Source of the DNA: Acidimicrobiia bacterium
Lineage (GTDB): Bacteria > Actinomycetota > Acidimicrobiia > IMCC26256 > JAENVU01
Assembly: GCA_016650415.1 (NCBI GenBank)
Contig: JAENVU010000076.1
Location: 1 to 13,796, forward strand
DNA: 13,796 nucleotides
Direction: 5' to 3'
Numbering within the stretch: position 1 is the first letter of the stretch; each line of letters opens with the position of its first letter. The notes beneath the pieces are model-generated. The model was not told where the DNA came from. It worked only from the letters and a program-made list of their open reading frames with translations, and searched no databases. Positions 7,819 through 13,174 of this stretch are shown piece after piece. Both the position numbers and the translations under genes were made by a program.

Positions 7819-8903
7819 CGCTCGAGGAACCGAAGCATCGTCGATCCGTCGAACCGGTGATCGCCGGCAAAGACGTGGTGTTCGAGCGCGCCCGACGGTG
7901 CGCGCATCGCGTGGTACACCGACTCGAGTTCGACCAGCGCCTCACGCGCGTCGCCAACCGGGAACAACGGGTCCTCGTCACCGGACTCGATGAGGAGGGC
8001 CCTCGGCGCCACCAGGGCGGCGAGATCCACGTGTTCGAGAACGCCCAGCATCCCGAAGAGGACCTGCGAACCGCAGAGGTTGTGCGGCACCCGATGCGCC
8101 GAGTGCCACGACGAGAAGTAGCCCGACACCACTGCCGTGCGCAGACGCGTGTCCCACGCCGCGAGGAAGAGAGCGAGGGTCGCCCCATAGGAGAATCCGA
8201 CCACCCCGATACGCGACGGATCGACGAGTGGGTGTTCCTCCAACAGATTCATCGCGCCGACCAGATCATGAATGTTCGCCGTGAGCGGATTCCGCCCGGC
8301 CGCCGCGGCCGCGACGAGATTCGCATCGCAGAAGTACTTGCCATCGGGCACCCAATCGGCTCGCTCCCCGAAGCCGCGCATATCGGGAGCCAGGACCACG
8401 TACCCCGCCTCGACGAGCTGATGCGCGTACGCATCCGGCGTGGCCTGGGGCACGTCGGTACCTGCCACCACGCCGGCGACGTGATCCTTGCCCGGACCGT
8501 GCCCATGAATCGCGATGACCGCCGGGCCCTGACGGCGGCGAGTCTTCGGCACCAGCAAGTACGCGGGAACGCTCATGGTTGCTTCGACATCGAAGACGAT
8601 CCGCTCCCGCGTGTAACTCCCACAGTCGACGGTGTCGGTGATCTCCGGGTTGAGTGACACCGTGCGGGGAAACTGGCCGAAGAGATCGGTCAGCCGGCCC
8701 CGGGTACGCGCGCGCCACCCGGGCACCGACGCCGCGACCGTCGGCACCGATTCGGCCGGGCTGAACGTCGCGAGTTCCAGCATCGTGCTGGCCCACGGAG
8801 AGAAGTTCCGTTCCCGGCTCGGTGGGGTCACCCAACGGTCGTCGTCATCGGAGGATTCGGAGACGAAACCGTCACTCGCATCCCCACTGGCTTGGGTCTC
8901 CAC
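7809..8903 (-). CDS. alpha/beta-hydrolase (esterase or dienelactone-hydrolase-like)
   Basis: This 364-residue alpha/beta-hydrolase resembles the acetyl-esterase/abhydrolase_7-type groups. The nucleophile elbow is GFSYG with Ser238. HGHGPG (133-138) supplies the oxyanion region, DMRGFGER (174-181) is a typical strand-loop, the probable acid is Asp311 in DEDPLFP, and the catalytic His is His349 in GDHRFDG. No signal peptide is seen; the first 35 residues are acidic and polar. The GTG at 8903 is chosen because GAGGGG (plus-strand positions 8911-8916) lies seven bases upstream and the preceding small gene stops one base before it. A downstream ATG at codon 41 is a possible alternative. In the operon it could remove acyl groups from the glycoside handled by the GH4 enzyme; that is inference. 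Confidence 0.88.
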   Translation of the reverse strand: METQASGDASDGFVSESSDDDDRWVTPPSRERNFSPWASTMLELATFSPAESVPTVAASVPGWRARTRGRLTDLFGQFPRTVSLNPEITDTVDCGSYTRERIVFDVEATMSVPAYLLVPKTRRRQGPAVIAIHGHGPGKDHVAGVVAGTDVPQATPDAYAHQLVEAGYVVLAPDMRGFGERADWVPDGKYFCDANLVAAAAAGRNPLTANIHDLVGAMNLLEEHPLVDPSRIGVVGFSYGATLALFLAAWDTRLRTAVVSGYFSSWHSAHRVPHNLCGSQVLFGMLGVLEHVDLAALVAPRALLIESGDEDPLFPVGDAREALVELESVYHAMRAPSGALEHHVFAGDHRFDGSTMLRFLERWL

Positions 8904-8904
8904 G

Positions 8905-9066
8905 TCAGGTCCCCTCGGTGTCGTCGTCGGCCGGCGACCACTCGAGGCCGCCGTGTAGATGACGACGGTAGGCGGGACCATCCCACGCGGCGGGGAACTC
9001 GGCGACCTGAAAGACGAAGATGAGATCGGCATCCGACACGGGCGTCACCGTACGAACCCACACCAT
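8905..9066 (-). CDS. small hypothetical protein, 53 residues
   Basis: This short open frame starts ATGGTGTGG at 9066 and ends one base before the hydrolase GTG; the hydrolase ribosome site lies inside its last codons. Most of its codons end in G or C, as in the neighbours. The protein has a hydrophobic stretch DADLIFVFQVAEFP followed by a Trp/Tyr/His-rich part (AAWDGPAYRRHLHGGLEWS) and an acidic tail. I do not recognise a family. GTG (9069) and TTG (9075) are alternative in-frame starts. It would be the first gene of the glycosidase operon, about 19 bases downstream of a minus-strand TAGGGT element. It may instead be a leader peptide or non-coding leader. Confidence 0.5.
   Translation of the reverse strand: MVWVRTVTPVSDADLIFVFQVAEFPAAWDGPAYRRHLHGGLEWSPADDDTEGT
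8911..8916 (-). promoter_or_regulatory. ribosome binding site deciding the hydrolase start
   Basis: GAGGGG on the minus strand, seven bases before the GTG at 8903. It is one of the few good Shine-Dalgarno sequences in the window and lies within the last codons of the 53-residue frame, suggesting coupled translation. Confidence 0.6.
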
Positions 9067-9085
9067 CACCGTCAACGACCGCCGC

Positions 9086-9095
9086 ACCCTAGGGT
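9086..9095. promoter_or_regulatory. palindromic -10 region shared by divergent genes
   Basis: ACCCTAGGGT is a perfect 10-base palindrome, so TAGGGT reads on both strands. On the plus strand it is followed by CACGTTG and the ATG at 9103 (seven bases, leaderless geometry). On the minus strand it lies 19 bases before the ATG of the 53-residue gene. It can serve as overlapping -10 elements for both directions, which would make the two transcripts mutually exclusive at any moment. Confidence 0.5.
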
Positions 9096-9102
9096 CACGT
9101 TG

Positions 9103-9690
9103 ATGCATCCCGCCGCCGGTCATCACCCGCCTGTCGCCTCCCCGCTCGGTGATGTGATGACGGAACGCCTCGAACTCCGACACTTCGAGCCGACGGATCT
9201 CGACGCGCTGGCCGGGGTCTTCGCCAAGTACGAGGTCTGGAAGTTCCCGTACAACCGGCCGTGGAGGCGAGACGAAACCGCGACGTTCATCGCGAACCAA
9301 CGCAGTCACTGGGAGACCTGCGAGTTCGGGCTGTGGCTGGCGATCCTGCAGTCGACCGGAGGGGTCATCGGCTACGTCGGGCTGTCGGTCCCGATGTTCC
9401 TGCCCGAGATCCTTCCCGCGGTGGAGGTCGGATGGCGGTTCGACCCCGACGCCTGGGGCCGGGGCTATGCCACCGAAGCGGCCCGGGCCGCACTCGCCGA
9501 GGGGTTCACCACCCTGGGGTTCGACGAGATCTGCTCGCTCCCCCAGGTGGAGAACGTCGCATCGGTGCGAGTCGCCGAACGGCTCGGCATGCGCAATGAA
9601 GGCATCGCCACGATTGCGGCCAACGAACGCTTCGGCGAGAAGAACGCCGTCCTCTTCTGGATGACCGCCGACGAATGGCGCGCGTCGTAG
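9103..9690 (+). CDS. GNAT acetyltransferase, RimJ/RimL-like
   Basis: This 195-residue GNAT-fold acetyltransferase transfers acetyl from acetyl-CoA to an amine of a protein N-terminus or small molecule. The core begins MTERLELRHFEPTDLDALA. The acetyl-CoA loop is DAWGRGYATEAARAAL and the last conserved block is ENVASVRVAERLGMRNEG, both typical of the Acetyltransf_3 group. Family members usually begin at MTERLELR, which would be the ATG at 9157. The earlier ATG at 9103 is preferred because TAGGGT sits seven bases before it, while nothing convincing precedes 9157. It adds 18 residues rich in Pro and His. The acceptor is unknown. It lies 54 bases upstream of the ECF sigma gene on the same strand. 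Confidence 0.9.
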   Translation: MHPAAGHHPPVASPLGDVMTERLELRHFEPTDLDALAGVFAKYEVWKFPYNRPWRRDETATFIANQRSHWETCEFGLWLAILQSTGGVIGYVGLSVPMFLPEILPAVEVGWRFDPDAWGRGYATEAARAALAEGFTTLGFDEICSLPQVENVASVRVAERLGMRNEGIATIAANERFGEKNAVLFWMTADEWRAS

Positions 9691-9709
9691 CGCTCGCTCC
9701 AAAACTTCT

Positions 9710-9735
9710 TGCAACATTTCGCCGCGCTCGAGCGT
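9710..9735 (+). promoter_or_regulatory. candidate ECF-type promoter before the sigma gene
   Basis: TGCAAC (9710-9715) is separated by 17 bases from CGT (9733-9735), matching the AAC/CGT layout common to ECF sigma promoters. It ends about ten bases before the sigma GTG at 9745. A perfect palindrome CGCTCGAGCG (9725-9734) overlaps the -10 side. Self-activation of the sigma operon is the natural reading, but it rests on motif resemblance only. Confidence 0.4.
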
Positions 9736-9744
9736 GGAAGAGGT

Positions 9745-10212
9745 GTGGACATCACCGACGAACAGGCTTCGGATCCGGCACTCCTCGATGCGACCTACCG
9801 CACCGAAGCGCCGACGCTGCTTCGCGTCGCCTACTTGATCACCGGATCGCGTGAGTCAGCCGAGGACGCAGTCCACGACACGTTCCTGCGTTGCCGGGAC
9901 CGCTTGGCGGAGCTTGACCATCCGCCGAGCTACCTGCGGGCGGCAGTCGTCAACGAATGCCGGTCTGCACATCGACGCGCGCAGCGTGGCCGTCGCGATT
10001 TCACCGACGAAGAAGTGGTCATGCCGAGCGAGCTGGTCGAACTTCGTGACGCGCTCGACCGGCTGCCCTGGCGGCAGCGCACCGCACTCGTCCTCCGCTA
10101 CTTCGTCGACCTTCCCGACGCGGAAATCGCGATGATCCTCGATTGCCGTCCCTCCACTGTGCGGAGCCATCTCCGCCGCGGCCTCTCCAAGCTGAAGGAG
10201 TCCTTTCAATGA
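9745..10212 (+). CDS. ECF RNA polymerase sigma factor
   Basis: This 155-residue extracytoplasmic-function sigma factor carries only regions 2 and 4. Region 2 spans about residues 12-80, with RVAYLITGSRESAEDAVHDTFLRC forming the core-binding and -10-recognising helices and PSYLRAAVVNECRSAHRR following. Region 4 spans about 97-152, with LDRLPWRQRTALVLRYF and the helix-turn-helix DAEIAMILDCRPSTVRSHLRRGLSKL. It resembles actinobacterial SigE-like ECF proteins. The GTG at 9745 follows a purine-rich GGAAGAGG; an in-frame TTG at 9709 is rejected because it would reach into the candidate promoter. Its stop overlaps the next gene by ATGA, and that gene encodes a membrane protein, the usual sigma/anti-sigma order. 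Confidence 0.9.
   Translation: MDITDEQASDPALLDATYRTEAPTLLRVAYLITGSRESAEDAVHDTFLRCRDRLAELDHPPSYLRAAVVNECRSAHRRAQRGRRDFTDEEVVMPSELVELRDALDRLPWRQRTALVLRYFVDLPDAEIAMILDCRPSTVRSHLRRGLSKLKESFQ
10195..10200 (+). promoter_or_regulatory. ribosome binding site of the anti-sigma-like gene
   Basis: AAGGAG, eight bases before the ATG at 10209 and inside the final codons of the sigma gene. It gives the partner protein its own strong initiation signal despite the overlap. Confidence 0.75.
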
Positions 10213-10766
10213 GCCGGACACCGATCGAAGAACAGCTCACGAGGCGGCTCCACCGACTCGCCGACTTTGCGCCCGCCGCAGCCGACCGCACGCCGAACGA
10301 GGCCCTCGCATCGACCGCGGCACCGATGCCATCAACTTCCCGTCGACGATGGGCACCGGCCTGGGCTCTCGGTCTGGCCACCGCGATCGTGCTAGGTGCC
10401 GTGATCGTCTCCCACCTGACCGGCGGGACGCAGACCCAGCGGGCCGGGACGACACCCCACGGCCGCGCCCAGCACGTGCTGACCATCGCCGCCCTTCCCG
10501 TTTTGACGTTCGGTGACCCGCTGACCGGTGAGCCTCGCACCGAGTTCTTCGCCCAACCCGGGATTACCACGCTTCGATTCGTCTCGCTCGGCGGCTCGGA
10601 GACCTTGGTCTTCGACGAACCCGCACTCAGCGACGTCAGGCTTTCGGCGCCGGGTGGTCCGAGCCAGGTGAACCTGCTGCTCGAACGAGGTCGGACCTAC
10701 ACCATCGCCTCCTCGATCCCCGGGCATCGCCGGGCGGGCATGGAAGCCACAATCACAGTCCGGTGA
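10209..10766 (+). CDS. anti-sigma-like membrane protein with degenerate cupredoxin ectodomain
   Basis: This 185-residue protein contains no cysteine. A short N-terminal cytoplasmic part (1-48, EEQLTRRLHRLADFAP) would contact the sigma factor. One transmembrane helix covers about 50-70 and the rest is outside. The exported part (about 88-185) reads like a plastocyanin/azurin-type cupredoxin: GDPLTGEPRTEFFAQPG, GGSETLVFDEP, then RTYTIASSIPGHRRAGMEAT. Of the four type 1 copper ligands, His173 and Met178 are kept. The first His is replaced by Glu131 (SETLVF instead of HTLVF) and the Cys by Ser168 (ASSIPGH instead of YCSIPGH). No zinc HxxxCxxC anti-sigma motif is present. Position and ATGA overlap with the ECF gene argue that it controls that sigma factor. 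A role as a plain membrane protein cannot be excluded. Confidence 0.85.
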   Translation: MSRTPIEEQLTRRLHRLADFAPAAADRTPNEALASTAAPMPSTSRRRWAPAWALGLATAIVLGAVIVSHLTGGTQTQRAGTTPHGRAQHVLTIAALPVLTFGDPLTGEPRTEFFAQPGITTLRFVSLGGSETLVFDEPALSDVRLSAPGGPSQVNLLLERGRTYTIASSIPGHRRAGMEATITVR

Positions 10767-10836
10767 TCGTGAACGGGTTGACCCACGACAATGGAGGCCG
10801 GCGCTTCGCGCACCGCGACCCACCGGCGCGGCTCCC

Positions 10837-10842
10837 TAGGAT
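10837..10842 (+). promoter_or_regulatory. candidate -10 of the SDR gene
   Basis: TAGGAT within CCCTAGGAT resembles the CCCTAGGGT before the GNAT gene. It would start transcription near 10849, leaving a leader of about 30 bases that contains AAAGGA (10867-10872), a good ribosome site seven bases before the GTG at 10880. The remaining part of the intergenic stretch from 10767 shows nothing I can name. Confidence 0.4.
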
Positions 10843-10866
10843 CGACGCAGCCCGTCTCACCTGATC

Positions 10867-10872
10867 AAAGGA
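10867..10872 (+). promoter_or_regulatory. ribosome binding site deciding the SDR start
   Basis: AAAGGA, seven bases before the GTG at 10880. It fixes the start so that the protein begins MTLEGKVAIVTGAGSG, as expected for the family. Confidence 0.7.
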
Positions 10873-10879
10873 TTCGCCC

Positions 10880-11662
10880 GTGACCCTCGAAGGCAAGGTA
10901 GCGATCGTGACCGGTGCCGGGTCGGGGCTCGGACGGGCGAGTGCTCGGGCACTGGCCGCGGCCGGCGCATCCGTCGTCGTGGCCGACATCGACGATCCGG
11001 GCGCGGCCGAGACCGTCGATCAGATCCGCGCCGCCGACGGCACCGCGATCTCGCACCATGCCGACGTCGCCGTGGCCTCCGACTGCGAGTCGATCGTGCG
11101 CGCCGCGGTCGACGAGTTCGGGAGCCTGAACGTCTTGCACAACAACGCCGGCGTCGCCTGGCCGGGTCGCGACGGGTTCGCGCCCGACATCGACCCGGCG
11201 GAGTGGGACCGAGTCATCTCGATCAATCTCAACGGCACCTTCTATTGCTGTCACTTCGCCGTTCCGGAAATCGCGAAGGCGGGCGGCGGGTCCATCATCA
11301 ACACCGCATCGTCGATGGCGCACCTTCCCCTTGGTGGCCTCGACGGCTATGCCGCGAGCAAGGGTGGCGTCGCACTGCTGACGAAGTCGATGACACCGAG
11401 CGCCGGTCGGCTCGGGATCCGGGTCAATGCCATCAGCCCCGGATACGTCGACACGCCGATGAACGGACTGATCTGGGGCAACGACGACGTGAAGCACGCG
11501 TTCGACCTCGGCCACGCGACGGGACTCCAGGACCCCGACGAAATCGCGGACGTCGTGGTGTTCCTCGCCTCCGACGCCTCGCGCAGTCTCACCGGCGCGG
11601 TCCTCAACTGCGACCGCGGGTGGACCGCCTTCAAGCAGCCCGACCTGCTCCGCGGCTTCTGA
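10880..11662 (+). CDS. short-chain dehydrogenase/reductase (classical SDR)
   Basis: This is a 260-residue classical SDR, full length for the family, cytosolic and expected to be tetrameric. The cofactor motif is TGAGSGLG (11-18). Asp36 at the end of the second strand (VVVADIDD) favours NAD(H) over NADP(H). NNAG lies at 88-91. The catalytic set is Asn116, Ser144, Tyr157 and Lys161 (YAASK), followed by ISPGYVDTPM. These enzymes oxidise or reduce secondary alcohols/ketones; steroid-like or polyol substrates are both possible and cannot be decided from sequence. The gene appears to be transcribed alone. Its stop lies 11 bases from the convergent SnoaL-like gene, so the two are neighbours but not an operon. 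Confidence 0.95.
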   Translation: MTLEGKVAIVTGAGSGLGRASARALAAAGASVVVADIDDPGAAETVDQIRAADGTAISHHADVAVASDCESIVRAAVDEFGSLNVLHNNAGVAWPGRDGFAPDIDPAEWDRVISINLNGTFYCCHFAVPEIAKAGGGSIINTASSMAHLPLGGLDGYAASKGGVALLTKSMTPSAGRLGIRVNAISPGYVDTPMNGLIWGNDDVKHAFDLGHATGLQDPDEIADVVVFLASDASRSLTGAVLNCDRGWTAFKQPDLLRGF

Positions 11663-11673
11663 GCCCGTCGCGG
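11650..11673. terminator. weak hairpin between convergent genes
   Basis: CCGCG (11650-11654) can pair with CGCGG (11669-11673), with a small inner GCT/AGC pairing. It covers the SDR stop codon and abuts the stop of the opposing gene, so it could act in both directions. There is no T tract, and the stem is short. Confidence 0.25.
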
Positions 11674-12096
11674 TCAGCGGAACAGGCTGTTGGTGGCGTA
11701 GCCGTCGGTCTTCACACTGCGTTCGGCGAGCAGCCAATGATCGTCGGTCTTCACCAGCCGATCTCGGTAGCGGCCCCAGTGGTCGAGTCCGATGTCGGTG
11801 ATCACCTGGAAGTAGCTCGACGCGCGTGCCGTCGTTTCGGAGTCGATGTCGAGCACGAGGTTGGTCGCACAGTGGCGCAACTGCGTGAGGGCCGGGTGTG
11901 CAGTCCTGCCCACGCCGGCGAAGAACTCCCGCAGCGCGTCCCGACCGCGGTGGGTGTCGCCCTCGACGATCACCAGTACCCCGTCGGGCGCAAAGCATTC
12001 GATCATCTCGTCGAACTTCCCGCGATCGCCGCCGTCGTTGTACCGGGCCAACGTGTCACGAATCTGCTCGCGGGCCATCAGTTCCCACAGCTCCAT
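11674..12096 (-). CDS. SnoaL-like (NTF2-fold) protein
   Basis: This 140-residue protein has the compact cone fold of the SnoaL_4/scytalone-dehydratase-like group. Typical features are REQIRDTLARYNDGGDRGKFDEMIECFAPDG at the N-terminus, a THRGRDALREFF segment, LRHCATNLVLDID with His75, and a C-terminal block WGRYRDRLVKTDDHWLLAERSV. Family members include dehydratases, isomerases and cyclases that act on polyketide, steroid or bile-acid-like rings, but many have no known activity. The ATG at 12096 is chosen because TAGCGT sits seven bases ahead. The frame remains open for 24 more codons, but these run into the divergent promoter region. It is divergent from the YbjQ gene and convergent with the SDR. 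Confidence 0.88.
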   Translation of the reverse strand: MELWELMAREQIRDTLARYNDGGDRGKFDEMIECFAPDGVLVIVEGDTHRGRDALREFFAGVGRTAHPALTQLRHCATNLVLDIDSETTARASSYFQVITDIGLDHWGRYRDRLVKTDDHWLLAERSVKTDGYATNSLFR

Positions 12097-12103
12097 GGGC
12101 CCG

Positions 12104-12109
12104 ACGCTA
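12104..12109 (-). promoter_or_regulatory. -10 element, leaderless promoter of the SnoaL-like gene
   Basis: TAGCGT on the minus strand, then CGGGCCC and the ATG at 12096. It forms one arm of an inverted repeat whose other arm holds the identical -10 of the YbjQ gene. Confidence 0.55.
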
Positions 12110-12157
12110 GCGAGCAGCGTCGGGTCACCGTCGGCGAAGCGGGTCTCATCGCTCGCG

Positions 12158-12163
12158 TAGCGT
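12158..12163 (+). promoter_or_regulatory. -10 element, leaderless promoter of the YbjQ gene
   Basis: TAGCGT followed by GGCACCC and the ATG at 12171, TANNNT-N7-ATG. It decides the ATG over the in-frame GTG at 12162, which would overlap the element. Confidence 0.55.
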
Positions 12164-12170
12164 GGCACCC

Positions 12171-12548
12171 ATGCTTGATCCCAGCTACGTCAACGCCATC
12201 CTGGTCAGCACCATGAACGACCTTCCGGGATACGAGGTCACCCATGTGTACGGCGAGGTATTCGGTCTCGTCGTTCGGTCCCGCCACATGTTCTCGAACA
12301 TCGGCGCGAGTTTCCGCACCATCTTCGGTGGCGAGGTGCGCGGGTACACCGACCTCCTCACGACGACGCGCCATGAAGCAGTGGGGCGCCTCCGCCACGA
12401 AGCCGCGTCGGTCGGGGCCAACGCCATCCTCATGATGCGGTTCGACACCGGCGTGTTCGCCGGCGTCATGAACGAGGTTGCGGCCTACGGCACCGCCGTC
12501 TCCGTCCGACCGATTGCCGCGTCAGGTGACACGGCTCCCTCGCTCTGA
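12171..12548 (+). CDS. YbjQ/UPF0145 family protein
   Basis: This 125-residue protein has the full UPF0145 (DUF74) pattern: ILVSTMNDLPGYEVTHVYGEVFG at the start, FRTIFGGEVRGYTDLL in the middle, HEAASVGANAILMMRFDT and EVAAYGTAVSV at the end. Family members form pentameric rings and have been labelled heavy-metal-binding on structural grounds; the cellular role is not established. It is predicted to be cytosolic, with no signal peptide or membrane helix. The gene appears to be a single-gene transcription unit with its own leaderless promoter and a GC-rich hairpin three bases after the stop. The divergent SnoaL-like gene shares a mirrored promoter with it, suggesting joint regulation. Confidence 0.9.
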   Translation: MLDPSYVNAILVSTMNDLPGYEVTHVYGEVFGLVVRSRHMFSNIGASFRTIFGGEVRGYTDLLTTTRHEAVGRLRHEAASVGANAILMMRFDTGVFAGVMNEVAAYGTAVSVRPIAASGDTAPSL

Positions 12549-12551
12549 GCA

Positions 12552-12576
12552 GCGGGCCCGAGTCCTCGGCACCCGC
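12552..12576 (+). terminator. GC-rich hairpin after the YbjQ gene
   Basis: GCGGG (12552-12556) pairs with CCCGC (12572-12576), and an inner CCGA/TCGG stem closes a four-base loop. It starts three bases after the stop at 12548. No T tract follows, so it is either a terminator of the T-less actinobacterial sort or a 3'-end stabiliser. Confidence 0.4.
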
Positions 12577-12590
12577 GGACCCCACGGGGC

Positions 12591-12596
12591 TACCGT
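12591..12596 (+). promoter_or_regulatory. candidate -10 of the second sigma operon
   Basis: TACCGT fits the TA(C/G)NNT form of the other promoters here. Transcription from it would start near 12603, leaving a leader of about 29 bases before the GTG at 12632 that contains a weak ribosome site AGGG (12623-12626). No -35 was recognised. Confidence 0.3.
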
Positions 12597-12631
12597 GAAC
12601 CGATCAGGGATGTCGGCGCGACAGGGCACGT

Positions 12632-13174
12632 GTGGACCGACCCGCCAGTTTCGAAGGTTCCGACATCGAACTCGTCGAGGCCATCGCGCGCGACGAAAGC
12701 CGTGATGCACTCCGGATCCTCTACGAGCGGCACGCACCCTGGCTCGTCATCCGGCTCCGGCGGCGGTGCGCAGACCCGGGCCTCGTCGCCGAGGTCGTGC
12801 AGGACACGTTCGTCGCCGTCTGGCGCGGCGCCGCCAAATTTCGCGGTCAGGGTGAAGTGGGTGCGTGGATCTGGGGCATCGGAGTTCGTCAGCTCGTCGG
12901 CCATCTGCGCAAGCGCGTGCCGATACCGGTTGTCGAAGACCCTCGCGACGATCTCCAGGCCTCCGCGGAGGACCAAGTCCTCCTCGGCGTGGAACACGGC
13001 GATCTCGCCGGCGCGCTGAGCGGGCTCTCCCCCGAACTGCGCGCGGTCGTTCAGGCCACCGTGCTCGACGGCCTCACCACACGCGAGGCCGCGCACCTGC
13101 TCGGCATCCCGGCCGGAACCGTCAAGACCCGAATGATGCGGGCCCGCATCGAACTCCGAGGAGCATTGACATGA
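12632..13174 (+). CDS. ECF RNA polymerase sigma factor
   Basis: This 180-residue ECF sigma factor has region 2 at about 22-95 (LRILYERHAPWLVIRLRRR, then VAEVVQDTFVAVWR, and FRGQGEVGAWIWGIGVRQL as the promoter-melting/-10 part). Region 4 is at about 128-177 (LSPELRAVVQATVLDGL, then the helix-turn-helix REAAHLLGIPAGTVKTRMMRAR). The two regions are joined by an acidic linker. The GTG at 12632 is preceded by AGGG five bases upstream. Its TGA overlaps the ATG of the next gene (ATGA), which encodes a zinc-finger membrane protein, the expected anti-sigma. It is clearly different in sequence from the ECF factor at 9745, so the two are separate regulatory systems rather than a duplication. Confidence 0.88.
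   Translation: MDRPASFEGSDIELVEAIARDESRDALRILYERHAPWLVIRLRRRCADPGLVAEVVQDTFVAVWRGAAKFRGQGEVGAWIWGIGVRQLVGHLRKRVPIPVVEDPRDDLQASAEDQVLLGVEHGDLAGALSGLSPELRAVVQATVLDGLTTREAAHLLGIPAGTVKTRMMRARIELRGALT
13158..13163 (+). promoter_or_regulatory. ribosome binding site of the zinc-finger anti-sigma gene
   Basis: GAGGAG, seven bases before the ATG at 13171, lying inside the last codons of the sigma gene. Confidence 0.75.

Larger units (their letters stand above)
12104..12163. repeat. inverted repeat holding two divergent -10 elements
   Basis: The left arm ACGCTAGCGAGC (12104-12115) is the reverse complement of GCTCGCGTAGCGT (12151-12163) apart from one extra G. The 35 bases between the arms carry no recognised motif. 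Each arm ends in the TAGCGT -10 of one gene. Confidence 0.7.

Noticed and set aside
10768..10787. Possible terminator hairpin after the cupredoxin-like gene
   Set aside because: Three-base stems with a four-base bulge, too weak to call.
10865..11998. A 377-codon minus-strand frame across the SDR gene
   Set aside because: Antisense to a complete SDR with all catalytic residues; no recognisable family.
11203..12216. A 337-codon plus-strand frame across the SDR and SnoaL-like genes
   Set aside because: Out of frame with the SDR and antisense to the SnoaL-like gene; its composition is typical of a shadow frame.
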